Of a stretch of DNA of 64,000 bases, positions 9,499 to 18,895 are shown piece by piece. Source of the stretch: Flammeovirgaceae bacterium. Lineage in GTDB: Bacteria > Bacteroidota > Bacteroidia > Cytophagales > Cyclobacteriaceae. The position numbers were made by a program, and so were the translations under genes. Where the stretch lies: the NCBI GenBank assembly GCA_020635915.1, contig JACJYU010000001.1:1-64000 (forward strand). Reading direction: 5' to 3'. Below the pieces are notes generated by a model, which ran no database searches, was not told the DNA's origin, and saw only the letters and a program-made list of their open reading frames with translations. Position 1 is the first letter of the stretch; each line of letters opens with the position of its first letter.

Positions 9499-12400
9499 TC
9501 ATATATATTCCAAAACCCTGTCCGCCAGCTTCACATTGTCGGACAACAGTTCGTAAAACCGGTCTTTGTTGAACCCCAGCAAAATGGTTTGTTCCCTGGC
9601 AATCAGGATATAGGTATTGACAAATGTGGGCGAGGCCACCATCTCGCCTATGAATTGCCCTGTGCCATATTCGCCCCCGGCCTTTCCTTTTACGATAAAC
9701 CCTACCTTGCCGCTGTATATGATGTAAAAGTTGTTGTTCCCTTTTCCGTCAATCACCAGCGATACTTCCGGATCGAGTTTTACCTCTGTCGAAATATCTG
9801 CCAGGCTGGCCAAAGTCAACCCTGGAATTCCTTCAAACACATCAATGGACTTGAAAAACATTACCTTATCGAAGAGCATCTGGTGGGTTTGGTCTTTCCG
9901 GTGGTAAATCACCGCATCCAGTTTGCTTTTTTCCGCTTCCCCAAGGCGTCTTGAATTAATATCGTATTCTTCACCGCTTACCTGGTTGAGCGCCCAGGCG
10001 GCCGTTTCCCGTATCAGCGCGTCCCGGTTGAACAGTTGCGCGATCAAATCCATTTTGAAATCCGCGATTTTTTGAACCCCTATCTGATGCAAAACAGTTG
10101 CCTTGGTCCATCGGTTGGACTGGGTGAAATCCCTGTTAATCAGGAATTTAAGGACAAGTTTGCTGTCCAGGTCCGCCCTGGGGTAAAAGTTCTCCAGCCG
10201 TTTGATCTTTTCCGGCCCCGACATGTCGTCCAGCACCGGGATCACCCTTTGCTTCAACGATTCGGAGAGGAACACGTCCAGCAGTTCGACCGCATACGTG
10301 GTACCTTCTATCGTCCCGCTTTCGATGTTTTCCTTTACCAACTGTATAGAGCGCGTATCATACAACATGGCCAACAGCATATAGATATGCTCGATGTCGT
10401 TATGTATTTCCCTTTCGAGCGCCTGCCTGATAATCCTGGCATCGCCCACTGAACCAATTTCCTGTATGGCATTAAGGTTCCAGCTAATGTCTTCAATATC
10501 GGATTCGATTGCGTATTTTATCCTTGTCACCTGTGTCACGCCTGCCTTGAACCCACATACCCCCATGGACAACAATACCTGCGACACGATGGTCTTGTCG
10601 GGGTAATCTATTTTGTTCCACAGCAAGTCTTTCGCGCGTTGCCCTCCTATTCTTCCAATCGTTTGTATGATCTTCAGCAGCACCGGGGTATTGTTCCCAT
10701 ACCGGTAAAAAGCGTTCTCCAGCAGGTTTAGCGATTTCCCGCCTATCTGTACCAATGCGCTCATTGCCTGGTTTCCAAACATAGGGTACTTCATGTTTTC
10801 TACCAGGGCCAGTATTACCTCGTCATTGTGCTTTTTTATCGCGGTTTTAATGGCAGTGCTCCTTACCGTGGGCACGGAATCATGCAGCAATTCCATCAAA
10901 AAGGATATATTTTCATCTGACGATGTGTGCAGCAGCAATTCCGCGGCATATTGGCGGTCTTCAGCAGACGGGGACCGGGCCAATTTTTGAACCCTCTGTT
11001 TGGTGATGTCGCCATGGCTGCCCAGTATTTGTTCAAGGTCGGTTTTGGTAAGGATGTTCTTGGCAGACGGCTCCACCTGCCCGGGATCCAATTTGATCAC
11101 ATACCGGTCCGAAACGGAAAGCCCCTTGAGCTCGTTCATTTTGCCCTGGGCATATTCCCGGGCATCCTCATCCTCATTTTTCATGAGGTTGTTGATCCAT
11201 GTTGATACCTGGGCAGGGTTGATCTTTTCCAGCAGCTTAAAGGAAAAGATGGCCTTGGAGGTATGGTTTTCCCGTAGCATTTCCTCCAGCCTGGAAGTAA
11301 CCTGGGCAAACCCTATCTCCAGTTTCTCCTGGTGAAAATCGGGGCTCTCCAACTTCTCCCTCACCTTGTTGCGGTATCCATTATAAAGTTTGCCCCCCAA
11401 AACGAAATATGCGCCAACGAGCAATAAAATGATAACCGGTATCCACAATAAACTGAAGAATGGAATGAGCACAAAAAGGAAAATGGAAATACCGGCCACA
11501 AACCTGCCCGACTCGTTCACCACGCCCTCCACCTTTGCCTGGATGCCAAAACGCAAGCGGCTGTCCAACGGTATGAACAGGAGTTTGTACACGGGGTTTT
11601 CGAGGGAATCCCTCAACATGGCATTGAACAGGCGCGTCAATGCCATAAAAAGGAAGAAAAAGATGAAAGTATTGGGCGTAAGTGCTATGTCATGGCCAAA
11701 AAATATCCCTGTAACAAGTGCCCCGATGGAAAACAGGCCAACGATTACAGGGAGGATGTAAAGGGAAACCTTAATGCCGTAGTTGCTTATGATTTTGTCG
11801 TTGACAAACGTCTGCATAATAAGGCTCAAAAAATATATGCCTCCGTTGAAGTAGGCCAAAAAGTTGGTCAGTTCGCGTTGGTCAGGGTATTGTTCGTTGA
11901 TCAGGTCTTGAAAGGCAAATTGGTTGAATATAAACGTCACCATGGAGACCACCGAAAAAATACTCAGCAACATCACATAGGGGTCTTTAAAAATCCTCCC
12001 AAAAGAAGTTTCTTTCCTCACGGTAGGCTCAAATTCCCGAGGGTTGTTTTTGGCAAGGGGAAACCGGTATGAAATAACGATAAACAAAATAGCGGACACC
12101 AGAATGCTTATGGTGCATACAATAAGGTAGTTGGACGTTTCCGTGAAAAGGGCTGCCGTAAGGGGAATAAGGAAGAAGGCCAATATGGAAGCGATCAATT
12201 GGCCAGTGTCGATCCACCCTATTATCCTTTTGCTTTGCCTGAAATCGAACAACCTGCCAAAAATGCCCCAATAGCAAAGGAGGAGCACGGCCGTCATGGG
12301 GCCGGTAAGGCAATACATTGTAAAAAGCACCTCATCGTGGAGGGCCGGGTCCCCGAAGTTGTACAAGAGGTAAACCCCAACGGTAAAAAAAACTATGGCC

Positions 12401-12660
12401 AAAATACTGGAAGTGGTAAGGGTGCTGAACTTTATCCTGTTTTGAAGGGAAGAAAACAACAGGGTGGACGCAATCCCAAAAACACCTGAAGCCAGAAAGG
12501 CACGGTCCAGTTGATCGCTCAATTGGTTGAGGAAAAGTGATTCTGCCGTTACGGTGTAGGTGGCAATAAAAGTGCCCATGAAGAAGCCGGTGGTCAGCAT
12601 AAGAAGCACCTGTTGCTGTTCCCCTGGCTTAATGTTCAACAGTTCCGGCAAAGACTTCAT
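9499..12660 (-). CDS. MFS/Npt-like transporter fused to HEAT repeats and a cyclic-nucleotide-type domain
   Basis: A 1,053-residue protein. About the first 430 residues contain some 12 hydrophobic helices and resemble the ATP/ADP translocase-like or MFS fold. Residues about 440-880 are helical repeats of HEAT type (AEDRQYAAELLLHTSSDENI, then LLHDSVPTVRSTAIKTAIKK). The last 120 residues form a cyclic-nucleotide-binding-like beta-roll (NNFYIIYSGKVGFIV, GQFIGEMVASPT). The segment after GE lacks the Arg that normally contacts the cyclic phosphate, so ligand binding may be lost or changed. Substrate is unknown. The gene is monocistronic by spacing: 143 bp separate it from the nSTAND gene and 146 bp from the OmpH-like gene. 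It resembles a family common in Cytophagales with no settled function. Confidence 0.85.
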   Translation of the reverse strand: MKSLPELLNIKPGEQQQVLLMLTTGFFMGTFIATYTVTAESLFLNQLSDQLDRAFLASGVFGIASTLLFSSLQNRIKFSTLTTSSILAIVFFTVGVYLLYNFGDPALHDEVLFTMYCLTGPMTAVLLLCYWGIFGRLFDFRQSKRIIGWIDTGQLIASILAFFLIPLTAALFTETSNYLIVCTISILVSAILFIVISYRFPLAKNNPREFEPTVRKETSFGRIFKDPYVMLLSIFSVVSMVTFIFNQFAFQDLINEQYPDQRELTNFLAYFNGGIYFLSLIMQTFVNDKIISNYGIKVSLYILPVIVGLFSIGALVTGIFFGHDIALTPNTFIFFFLFMALTRLFNAMLRDSLENPVYKLLFIPLDSRLRFGIQAKVEGVVNESGRFVAGISIFLFVLIPFFSLLWIPVIILLLVGAYFVLGGKLYNGYRNKVREKLESPDFHQEKLEIGFAQVTSRLEEMLRENHTSKAIFSFKLLEKINPAQVSTWINNLMKNEDEDAREYAQGKMNELKGLSVSDRYVIKLDPGQVEPSAKNILTKTDLEQILGSHGDITKQRVQKLARSPSAEDRQYAAELLLHTSSDENISFLMELLHDSVPTVRSTAIKTAIKKHNDEVILALVENMKYPMFGNQAMSALVQIGGKSLNLLENAFYRYGNNTPVLLKIIQTIGRIGGQRAKDLLWNKIDYPDKTIVSQVLLSMGVCGFKAGVTQVTRIKYAIESDIEDISWNLNAIQEIGSVGDARIIRQALEREIHNDIEHIYMLLAMLYDTRSIQLVKENIESGTIEGTTYAVELLDVFLSESLKQRVIPVLDDMSGPEKIKRLENFYPRADLDSKLVLKFLINRDFTQSNRWTKATVLHQIGVQKIADFKMDLIAQLFNRDALIRETAAWALNQVSGEEYDINSRRLGEAEKSKLDAVIYHRKDQTHQMLFDKVMFFKSIDVFEGIPGLTLASLADISTEVKLDPEVSLVIDGKGNNNFYIIYSGKVGFIVKGKAGGEYGTGQFIGEMVASPTFVNTYILIAREQTILLGFNKDRFYELLSDNVKLADRVLEYI

Positions 12661-12806
12661 GCTTTCCTAGGTTACCTGGGTCATCTTCCTGGCGGGTATG
12701 GCCATATCCTTCCGTTCACATTATGCCCTGAAAATTATAACATAATGGCCAAAAAAGAAAAACCGGGCTCAACCGGCTTTTCCAAAACGTAAATAGGCTT
12801 AAGCCA

Positions 12807-13430
12807 TTATTTCACTTTCGTTGAGTCGCTGGCCGGGCTTTTTTCATTTTTATACCCTTCGTTTAGCCCCGCTATCACGTCTTTGGTAATGTCGATGGCA
12901 TCCCCGGCATAAAGCAAGTCGCTGGTAAGGTCATACTTGAGCACTGCATGGATATTGTTTTGTTTGCCGTAGTCCTTCAGGTAGGCCGTTATCCGGTCGT
13001 ACAATTCTTTGTTGAATTTGTTTTCCTCGATGGCAAGCTCTTGCGACAGCCTTTCCTGGTATACCCTAAGGTTCTGCTGCTTCTTGGTCAAGTCCTCTTC
13101 CAATGCCCTGGCCTGGCCGATGGTTAAATTGGCAACGGTATTTTGGTAGGAGGTGATTTCCCGCTGCAACCCCTGTGCACGATTGTTCAAATCCGTATCC
13201 ATCTTCTTTCCTTTGGCCTCCAATTTTTCGCGGTTGATCTTGTAAAATTCATAATGGGCCAAAACGGAGTCGGCATTGATGTAGGCAATCCTCAAGTCGC
13301 CAAGGGTCCCGGCTGCCCCTTCTGCGGAGGCGGCAGGGTGGGATGACCGGCTTCCATTAAAATGGAGGTAGTACAAAATGGCCAGGCCCACCGCCAGTAC
13401 TACATTGATGATAATCGAGGCTTGCTTCAT
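12807..13430 (-). CDS. OmpH/Skp-family periplasmic chaperone-like protein
   Basis: A 207-residue protein with an N-terminal hydrophobic segment (residues about 5-22, IIINVVLAVGLAILYYL) that could be an uncleaved anchor or a signal peptide. The family signature 'IAYINADSVLAHYEF' follows a low-complexity Ser/Ala/Gly linker. A long coiled coil covers about 60-150 (EKLEAKGKKMDTDLNNRA, LTKKQQNLRVYQERLSQEL). The C-terminal half matches the OmpH pattern (KDYGKQNNIHAVLKYD, then 'DITKDVIAGLN'). Skp/OmpH proteins form trimeric holdases for outer-membrane proteins crossing the periplasm. Spacing suggests its own transcript. Bacteroidota usually carry several paralogues, so the exact client set cannot be inferred. 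Confidence 0.88.
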   Translation of the reverse strand: MKQASIIINVVLAVGLAILYYLHFNGSRSSHPAASAEGAAGTLGDLRIAYINADSVLAHYEFYKINREKLEAKGKKMDTDLNNRAQGLQREITSYQNTVANLTIGQARALEEDLTKKQQNLRVYQERLSQELAIEENKFNKELYDRITAYLKDYGKQNNIHAVLKYDLTSDLLYAGDAIDITKDVIAGLNEGYKNEKSPASDSTKVK

Positions 13431-13620
13431 GATGGTTTTTTAAAAGTTAAGGGCGCAAATATAAACCAGTACATACGATATCTAAAGCAATCTTCATCCT
13501 GGATTTGGTTAAACAGGGGCTATTTACCGTAAAATAAGTGGCCATCCACAGCCATTTGAAAACAATCAACTTGACATTGTGGATTTAAAATGGGTTTTTG
13601 CCATCGAAACAAAATCCAAA

Positions 13621-14988
13621 ATGAACAAACGCTACCTTCCACTCCTACCCATCCTGTTTGTGCTTGCGCAATGTGCTGCCCCAGAAACCAAAAAAGAGGC
13701 CGTGCCAACAGACCCCCAGATTGCGGAAATGATACAAAAGGTATCGGCAGACAGCATCAAAGGGTATGTGGCCCACATGGTGGGCTTTGAAACCAGGCAT
13801 GCCCTAAGCGACACCGTTAGCGATGCCCGGGGGATCGGTGCCGCCAGAAGGTGGGTGGCCTCCAAGTTCCTCCAATTCAGGCAGGCATCCGGTGCCAACA
13901 TGACGGTTGAACTGGACCCGTTTGTGGTGGAGGGCGGAAAATCCAGGGTGCCGCATACCACTACCATGAAGAACGTGGTGGCCACACTAAAAGGGACCGA
14001 CCCTGGCGATGACAGGGTCATCCTGGTCAGCGGGCACCTCGACTCGCGGAACAGCGATATATTGGACAGTGTGAATGTGGCCCCCGGGGCCAATGACGAT
14101 GCCTCAGGGGTGGCCGTGGTCATGGAACTGGCCAGGGTGATGTCGCAATACCGTTTTCCGTGCACTCTGGTTTTTATGGCCGTACAGGGCGAAGAGCAAG
14201 GGCTTCTGGGCGCAAGGCACATGGCCGTGAAAATGAGGCAGGAAAATGTGGACCTGATTGCCATGTTGAACAATGACATTGTAGGGAATTCCACAGCCAG
14301 TGAAACCAATGACAAAAACGACAAAACCGTGCGTGTGTTCAGTGAAATGGTCCCCGCGGTCGAAAGCGAAGAGGACACCAAAAACAGGAGCGCCATGAAG
14401 TCGGAAAATGATAGCCCCTCCAGGCAATTGGCCCGGTACATCAAAGAAACCGGGGAGTCTTATGGCTTTGGTTTTTCCGCTACGCCCAACATGCGCCCCG
14501 ACCGGTTCCTCCGGGGTGGGGACCACACGCCATTCCTGCAAAATGGGTTTACTGCCGTAAGGTTTACCGAATTCAATGAAAACTACCACCACCAGCACCA
14601 AACCCTTAGGGAGGAAGGGGGCATCGAATATGGCGACAAACCCAAGTTTATGGATTATGGGTATGCGGCCAATGTGGCGCGGATGAACCTGGCCACCATG
14701 GCCTCACTGGCCCGGGCCCCGGGGGCACCAAAAAATGTGGGCATGCAGGTGGACCTCAGCAACATTACCAAACTGTGGTGGGAAGCGCCAACGATGGGCC
14801 CCAGGCCGAAGGGCTATTTTGTGCTTATGAGGGAAACCTACCAGCCCTTTTGGGAAGAAAAAATTTTTGTGGAGGGCACCGAAATAGAACTCCCCTATTC
14901 CAAAGACAATTATTTTTTTGCGGTACAGGCCGTTGGCGACCAAGGCCATCTAAGCCAAATCGTAATCCCAACGCCCCAACGGAGATAG
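13621..14988 (+). CDS. M28-family zinc aminopeptidase lipoprotein
   Basis: A 455-residue protein from the ATG at 13621. An upstream in-frame GTG at 13579 would bury the lipoprotein signal and is rejected. The signal peptide ends LFVLAQC (Cys18). The M28 catalytic domain shows the expected metal ligands in order: GHLDS (His139), GANDDASG (Asp159), GEEQG (Glu191/192) and LNNDI (Asp219). A His-rich ENYHHQHQT segment near residue 325 is the likely last ligand. A C-terminal beta-sandwich of about 80 residues (ITKLWWEAPTMG onward) looks like a fibronectin-type add-on. It probably trims peptides in the periplasm or on the outer membrane. It ends directly against the carbonic-anhydrase-like gene on the other strand with no spacer. 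Confidence 0.92.
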   Translation: MNKRYLPLLPILFVLAQCAAPETKKEAVPTDPQIAEMIQKVSADSIKGYVAHMVGFETRHALSDTVSDARGIGAARRWVASKFLQFRQASGANMTVELDPFVVEGGKSRVPHTTTMKNVVATLKGTDPGDDRVILVSGHLDSRNSDILDSVNVAPGANDDASGVAVVMELARVMSQYRFPCTLVFMAVQGEEQGLLGARHMAVKMRQENVDLIAMLNNDIVGNSTASETNDKNDKTVRVFSEMVPAVESEEDTKNRSAMKSENDSPSRQLARYIKETGESYGFGFSATPNMRPDRFLRGGDHTPFLQNGFTAVRFTEFNENYHHQHQTLREEGGIEYGDKPKFMDYGYAANVARMNLATMASLARAPGAPKNVGMQVDLSNITKLWWEAPTMGPRPKGYFVLMRETYQPFWEEKIFVEGTEIELPYSKDNYFFAVQAVGDQGHLSQIVIPTPQRR

Positions 14989-15501
14989 CTAGTCCTTGAA
15001 CCACTCGGCATACATGGGGTAGTTTTTGGCCGTCCGGTCGATCACGGCCATCATCTCCTCGCCAATGTCTTTCACCTTGCGGGCGGGCACCCCGGCATAA
15101 ACCGATCCCGGGCCCACTTTTGTGCCGGCCAATACCACTGCCCCGGCCGCAATTACCGACCCCCGACCCACCACGGCATCGTCCATGACAATCGCCCCCA
15201 TGCCTATCAGCACATCGTCTTCGATGGTGCAACCGTGCACCACGGCCGTATGGCCCACGGACACATTGTTGCCAATAACAGTCTTTGCCTTTTGGTACGT
15301 GCAGTGAATGATTGCCCCGTCCTGGATATTTGTATTGTGTCCAATGGTGATCGAATTCACGTCCCCCCTTACCACCGCATTGAACCAAACGGTGCAATTG
15401 TCGCCCATCGTGACGTCACCCACCACCACGGCATTCTCAGCCAAAAAGCAATTGCTTCCCATTTTTGGGGCAAACCCACGTACTGATTTGATTATGGCCA
15501 T
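14989..15501 (-). CDS. Gamma-carbonic anhydrase-like hexapeptide-repeat protein
   Basis: A 170-residue left-handed beta-helix protein of the YrdA/PaaY/CaiE type. Hexapeptide repeats run through residues 15-150 (VVVGDV, ITIGHN, TVIGNN, VLIGMG, SVIAAG). Three candidate zinc-ligand histidines are present: His66 in AIIHCTY, and His84 and His89 in SVGHTAVVHG. This spacing matches gamma-carbonic anhydrases. A C-terminal helix (MAVIDRTAKNYPMYAEWF) caps the coil as in the family. Many such proteins have weak or no hydratase activity, so only the family call is firm. It converges on the M28 gene with adjoining stop codons. Confidence 0.9.
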   Translation of the reverse strand: MAIIKSVRGFAPKMGSNCFLAENAVVVGDVTMGDNCTVWFNAVVRGDVNSITIGHNTNIQDGAIIHCTYQKAKTVIGNNVSVGHTAVVHGCTIEDDVLIGMGAIVMDDAVVGRGSVIAAGAVVLAGTKVGPGSVYAGVPARKVKDIGEEMMAVIDRTAKNYPMYAEWFKD

Positions 15502-15611
15502 TTTTCAAGTATTTACTGGCAAAATTACGATATGGCCCCACATCCCATCAAATAATGCATTTTTTAGGCACCAAGAACATGACAAGATGTCATTTAAATA
15601 GTAAAAACAGT

Positions 15612-15619
15612 TAAATTTG
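15612..15619 (+). promoter_or_regulatory. Bacteroidota -7 promoter element upstream of miaB
   Basis: TAAATTTG matches the Bacteroidota sigma-A -7 consensus TAnnTTTG exactly. A transcription start a few bases downstream would leave a short leader before the ATG at 15638. It would also exclude the TTG at 15617 as a translation start. The matching -33 element is weak. Confidence 0.5.
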
Positions 15620-15637
15620 CATCCTCAATTGGGATTT

Positions 15638-17092
15638 ATGAAGGATTTGATACAGGATTTGGAAGTCATTGACGAAAAGACCGCGGGGCAATGCCCAGTC
15701 AAGGTATCGCCAGATGCCCACTCAGGGCAGTCACGGAAATTGTATATTGAAAGCTATGGGTGCCAGATGAATTTCTCGGATAGTGAAATCGTGGCGTCCA
15801 TCCTGGCCAAAGAGGGGTATGATACCACATCCGACATTGACCAGGCCGACTTGATTTTCCTCAACACCTGCTCCATCAGGGAAAAAGCGGAGCAAACCGT
15901 AAGAAACAGGTTAAAGCACATCAACAATTTCAAGAAACGGAAGCCTGGCTTGCTGGTGGGCGTACTGGGCTGCATGGCCGAGCGGTTGAAAACGAATTTG
16001 CTGGAAGAAGAAAAGATCGTGGACCTTGTGGCGGGCCCGGACGCGTACAGGGATTTGCCCAAACTGATCGGCCAGGTTGATGACGGGCAGAAAGCGGTCA
16101 ACACGTTCCTGTCCAGGGAAGAAACCTATGCCGATATAAGCCCCGTGCGCCTAAACTCCAATGGTGTTACGGCATTCATTTCCATCATGCGTGGCTGCGA
16201 CAACATGTGCTCGTTTTGTGTCGTTCCGTTTACCCGTGGCAGGGAACGCAGCAGGGATCCCCACTCCATCGTGGAGGAAGCGCAAACCCTTTTTGGGCAG
16301 GGGTTTAGGGAAGTCACCCTGTTGGGCCAAAATGTGGACAGCTACAAATGGACGGAAAGCGAAAACAATAAGGCCAGGATTGAAAAGAACAGCAACGGAA
16401 AAGTCATTGGCTTTGCCGACCTTCTTGACAGGGTGGCGCGGGTCCACCCCGACCTCCGGGTGCGTTTTTCCACCTCCCACCCCAAAGACATTACCGATGA
16501 AGTGCTGCATACCATGGCACGCCACGAAAATATCTGCAAGAACATCCACCTGCCCGTGCAGAGCGGGAATAGCCGGGTGCTCGAATTGATGAATAGGGGC
16601 TATACCCGGGAATGGTACCTGGGACGGGTGAAAAAAATCAGGGCCGTACTGGGCAATGATTGCGGGATATCCTCCGACATGATTGTGGGCTTTTGTTCCG
16701 AAACCGAAGAAGAGCACCAAGAGACCCTTAGCCTTATGGACGAGGTAAAATATGATTTTGCCTACATGTTTTATTATTCGGAGCGCCCAGGCACCGTGGC
16801 GGCCAAAAAGCTGGCCGATGACGTTCCCATAGAGGTAAAAAAAAGAAGGCTGGACGAGGTCATCCAGAAGCAAAGGCTCCATTCAGAAGAAAGCAACGAA
16901 TCGGACAAGGGCAAGGTGTTCAAGGTCCTCATTGAAGGAACGTCCAAGAAATCTGGCCGGCAATTGCAGGGACGCACCTCTGCCAACAAAGTAGTGGTTT
17001 TTGATGCCCAAAACCGAAACAAAGGCGAGTACGTAAATGTTTTTATCACTGCGTGCACGGGTGGGACATTGTTGGGCAAGATCGTAACGTGA
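15638..17092 (+). CDS. miaB: tRNA-2-methylthio-N6-dimethylallyladenosine synthase MiaB
   Basis: A 484-residue methylthiotransferase that adds the 2-methylthio group to i6A37 of tRNAs. The N-terminal UPF0004 domain supplies Cys42 (SYGCQMNFSDSE), Cys78 (LNTCSIREKA) and Cys112 (LGCMAERL) for the second 4Fe-4S cluster. The radical-SAM triad is Cys187, Cys191 and Cys194 (RGCDNMCSFCVVP). A TRAM domain ends the protein (LQGRTSANKVVVF). The start at 15638 is chosen because an upstream TTG at 15617 overlaps the promoter-like TAAATTTG. The sigma-54 activator gene begins 5 bp after the stop, so miaB heads the operon that runs to secG. Confidence 0.97.
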   Translation: MKDLIQDLEVIDEKTAGQCPVKVSPDAHSGQSRKLYIESYGCQMNFSDSEIVASILAKEGYDTTSDIDQADLIFLNTCSIREKAEQTVRNRLKHINNFKKRKPGLLVGVLGCMAERLKTNLLEEEKIVDLVAGPDAYRDLPKLIGQVDDGQKAVNTFLSREETYADISPVRLNSNGVTAFISIMRGCDNMCSFCVVPFTRGRERSRDPHSIVEEAQTLFGQGFREVTLLGQNVDSYKWTESENNKARIEKNSNGKVIGFADLLDRVARVHPDLRVRFSTSHPKDITDEVLHTMARHENICKNIHLPVQSGNSRVLELMNRGYTREWYLGRVKKIRAVLGNDCGISSDMIVGFCSETEEEHQETLSLMDEVKYDFAYMFYYSERPGTVAAKKLADDVPIEVKKRRLDEVIQKQRLHSEESNESDKGKVFKVLIEGTSKKSGRQLQGRTSANKVVVFDAQNRNKGEYVNVFITACTGGTLLGKIVT

Positions 17093-17097
17093 AGATT

Positions 17098-18339
17098 ATG
17101 ACGATTAAGGATTCGGAAATTCAAAGTATAAAACAGCGGTTTGGTATTATCGGCCAATCGGCATTGTTGAACAATGCCGTGCGGGTGGCCATGCAGGTGG
17201 CCCCCACCGATATGTCTGTATTGATTACGGGGGAAAGCGGCAGTGGCAAGGAATCCTTTTCCAAAATCATCCACCACCTAAGCCCTAAAAAACACGGGCA
17301 GTTTATAGCGGTCAATTGCGGCTCCATACCGGAAGGCACCATAGACTCAGAACTTTTTGGCCACGAAAAAGGCTCTTTCACAGGCGCCCACGAAGCCAGG
17401 AAGGGGTACTTTGAAGTAACCAATGGGGGGACCATCTTTCTGGACGAAATTGGCGAGATGCCCCTGGGCACACAGGCCAGGCTGCTCCGCGTGTTGGAAA
17501 ACGGGGAGTTTATAAAAGTGGGGTCTTCCAAGGTGCAGAAAACGGACGTGCGCGTGGTGGCCGCCACCAACATCAACCTTATGAAAAGCGTGGAAGACGG
17601 GAAGTTCCGCGAAGACCTGTACTACCGGCTCAGCACCGTGCCCATTTATGTGCCCCCCTTGCGCGAGCGGGGCGATGATATCGAACTCCTGTTCAGGAAG
17701 TTCGCATCGGATTTTGCGGAAAAGTACAAAGTAAAACCCATTACCCTTACCGAAGAGGCAAAGGCACTGCTGCTTAAATACCGTTTTCCGGGAAACATCC
17801 GGCAGCTAAAAAACCTCGTGGAACAAATCTCGGTGCTCTCACCGGAAGTAAAGGAAATAGACCATGTGCAACTCCAACGGTACCTTCCAAAAGACTCCCT
17901 CTTGCCCGCACTTTACAGGACGGAGTCAACTGAAAACATTTCGGAGAGGGATATCCTCTACAAAGTGCTGTTTGAAATGCGGAGGGACATCAATGACCTG
18001 AAAAAAGTGGTGCTGGAAAACGCCACCAACCCTTCCGATGCCGCACAGATAGTAAAAGAGAATGCGGCCTTGTTTGAAGGAATGGACGAAGACATAAAAC
18101 CCGACCTGGAGCCCATTAGGGTATTGAAACCCAACCAGGCCCCTATTGAGGAAGGGGACGTGCAAGACATTAGCCACGTTACCGAGGACGATTCCTTGTC
18201 CATTGAAAAAAAGGAGAAAGAACTGATAACCAAAGCCCTTCGGAAGAACAATAATAAAAGAAAATACGCGGCACAGGATTTGGGGATATCCGAGCGTACG
18301 CTTTATCGCAAAATCAAACAATACGAACTTGAAGGGTAG
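17098..18339 (+). CDS. Sigma-54-dependent transcriptional activator without receiver domain
   Basis: A 413-residue enhancer-binding protein. The AAA+ core has Walker A GESGSGKE (45-52), a sigma-54 contact loop GSFTGA (92-97, Ser in place of the usual Ala) and Walker B GTIFLDEI (111-118). A Fis-type helix-turn-helix closes the protein (AAQDLGISERTLYRKIKQ). Fewer than 20 residues precede the AAA+ domain, so there is no receiver, GAF or PAS input domain. The linker between AAA+ and HTH (about 270-365) is long and acidic. The ATG at 17098 sits 5 bp after miaB; an upstream GTG inside miaB is rejected. Its targets cannot be read from this window. Lack of an input domain suggests constitutive activity or control by an interacting protein. 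Confidence 0.95.
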   Translation: MTIKDSEIQSIKQRFGIIGQSALLNNAVRVAMQVAPTDMSVLITGESGSGKESFSKIIHHLSPKKHGQFIAVNCGSIPEGTIDSELFGHEKGSFTGAHEARKGYFEVTNGGTIFLDEIGEMPLGTQARLLRVLENGEFIKVGSSKVQKTDVRVVAATNINLMKSVEDGKFREDLYYRLSTVPIYVPPLRERGDDIELLFRKFASDFAEKYKVKPITLTEEAKALLLKYRFPGNIRQLKNLVEQISVLSPEVKEIDHVQLQRYLPKDSLLPALYRTESTENISERDILYKVLFEMRRDINDLKKVVLENATNPSDAAQIVKENAALFEGMDEDIKPDLEPIRVLKPNQAPIEEGDVQDISHVTEDDSLSIEKKEKELITKALRKNNNKRKYAAQDLGISERTLYRKIKQYELEG

Positions 18340-18868
18340 AGAAAGGAAAGGCAGTGTGCCATACTTTTTTTTGATATTGTTCATTGCCCCCATCACCTGG
18401 GGGTGCGGGGTGTATTCCTTTACCGGTGCCTCCACGGCAGCGCAAACCATTGTGGTGGCAGACTTTTTCAACAATACCGACCTGGCCCCCGCCAACCTGG
18501 CCCAGACCTTTACCAACGACCTCAAGGATTATTATCAACGCAACTCCAGTTTGAGCGTGGTGCAGGAAAATGGGCAACTCCGGATAGAGGGCACCATTGT
18601 GGAATATACGCTCAGGCCCATTGCGCCCGTTGCCTCAGGCAACAACCTTCAGGCCGATGCTGCCGCCATGACGCGCCTGACCATTGCCGTAAAAGCCAGC
18701 TACGAAGATACCCTGGAGCCCAAAAATGGTTTTAAGGACAAAACTTTTTCGTTCTATGCCGATTTCCCCAATACCCAGGACATCACCAGCGTGCAGGAAC
18801 AATTGGAGAAAACCATTTTTGACCAAATCCTGCTGGATATTTTCAACGCCACCGTGGCCAATTGGTGA
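18329..18868 (+). CDS. LptE-like LPS-assembly lipoprotein
   Basis: About 179 residues. The start is uncertain. TTG at 18329 overlaps the activator stop by 11 bp and gives a basic N-terminus (MKGRERKG). GTG at 18356 has a good AAAGGA element upstream but no basic residues. Either way the hydrophobic run ends ITWGC, a lipobox. The mature part begins GVYSFTGASTA, the hallmark of Bacteroidota LptE-family proteins, followed by a mixed alpha/beta fold (TIVVADFFNNTDLAP, LRIEGTIVEYTL). LptE plugs the LptD translocon that puts lipopolysaccharide in the outer leaflet. It sits in the miaB-activator-lptE-unknown-secG run. Confidence 0.88.
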   Translation: MKGRERKGSVPYFFLILFIAPITWGCGVYSFTGASTAAQTIVVADFFNNTDLAPANLAQTFTNDLKDYYQRNSSLSVVQENGQLRIEGTIVEYTLRPIAPVASGNNLQADAAAMTRLTIAVKASYEDTLEPKNGFKDKTFSFYADFPNTQDITSVQEQLEKTIFDQILLDIFNATVANW

Positions 18869-18895
18869 CCCCAACCGATTTACCTCAACTGTTGC

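Noticed and set aside
13579..13620. GTG start for the M28 peptidase.
   Set aside because: It would place 14 charged residues before an otherwise well-formed lipoprotein signal peptide starting at ATG 13621.
16151..16882. A 243-codon frame antisense to miaB.
   Set aside because: miaB is unmistakable on the plus strand with all six cluster Cys; the antisense frame has no family features.
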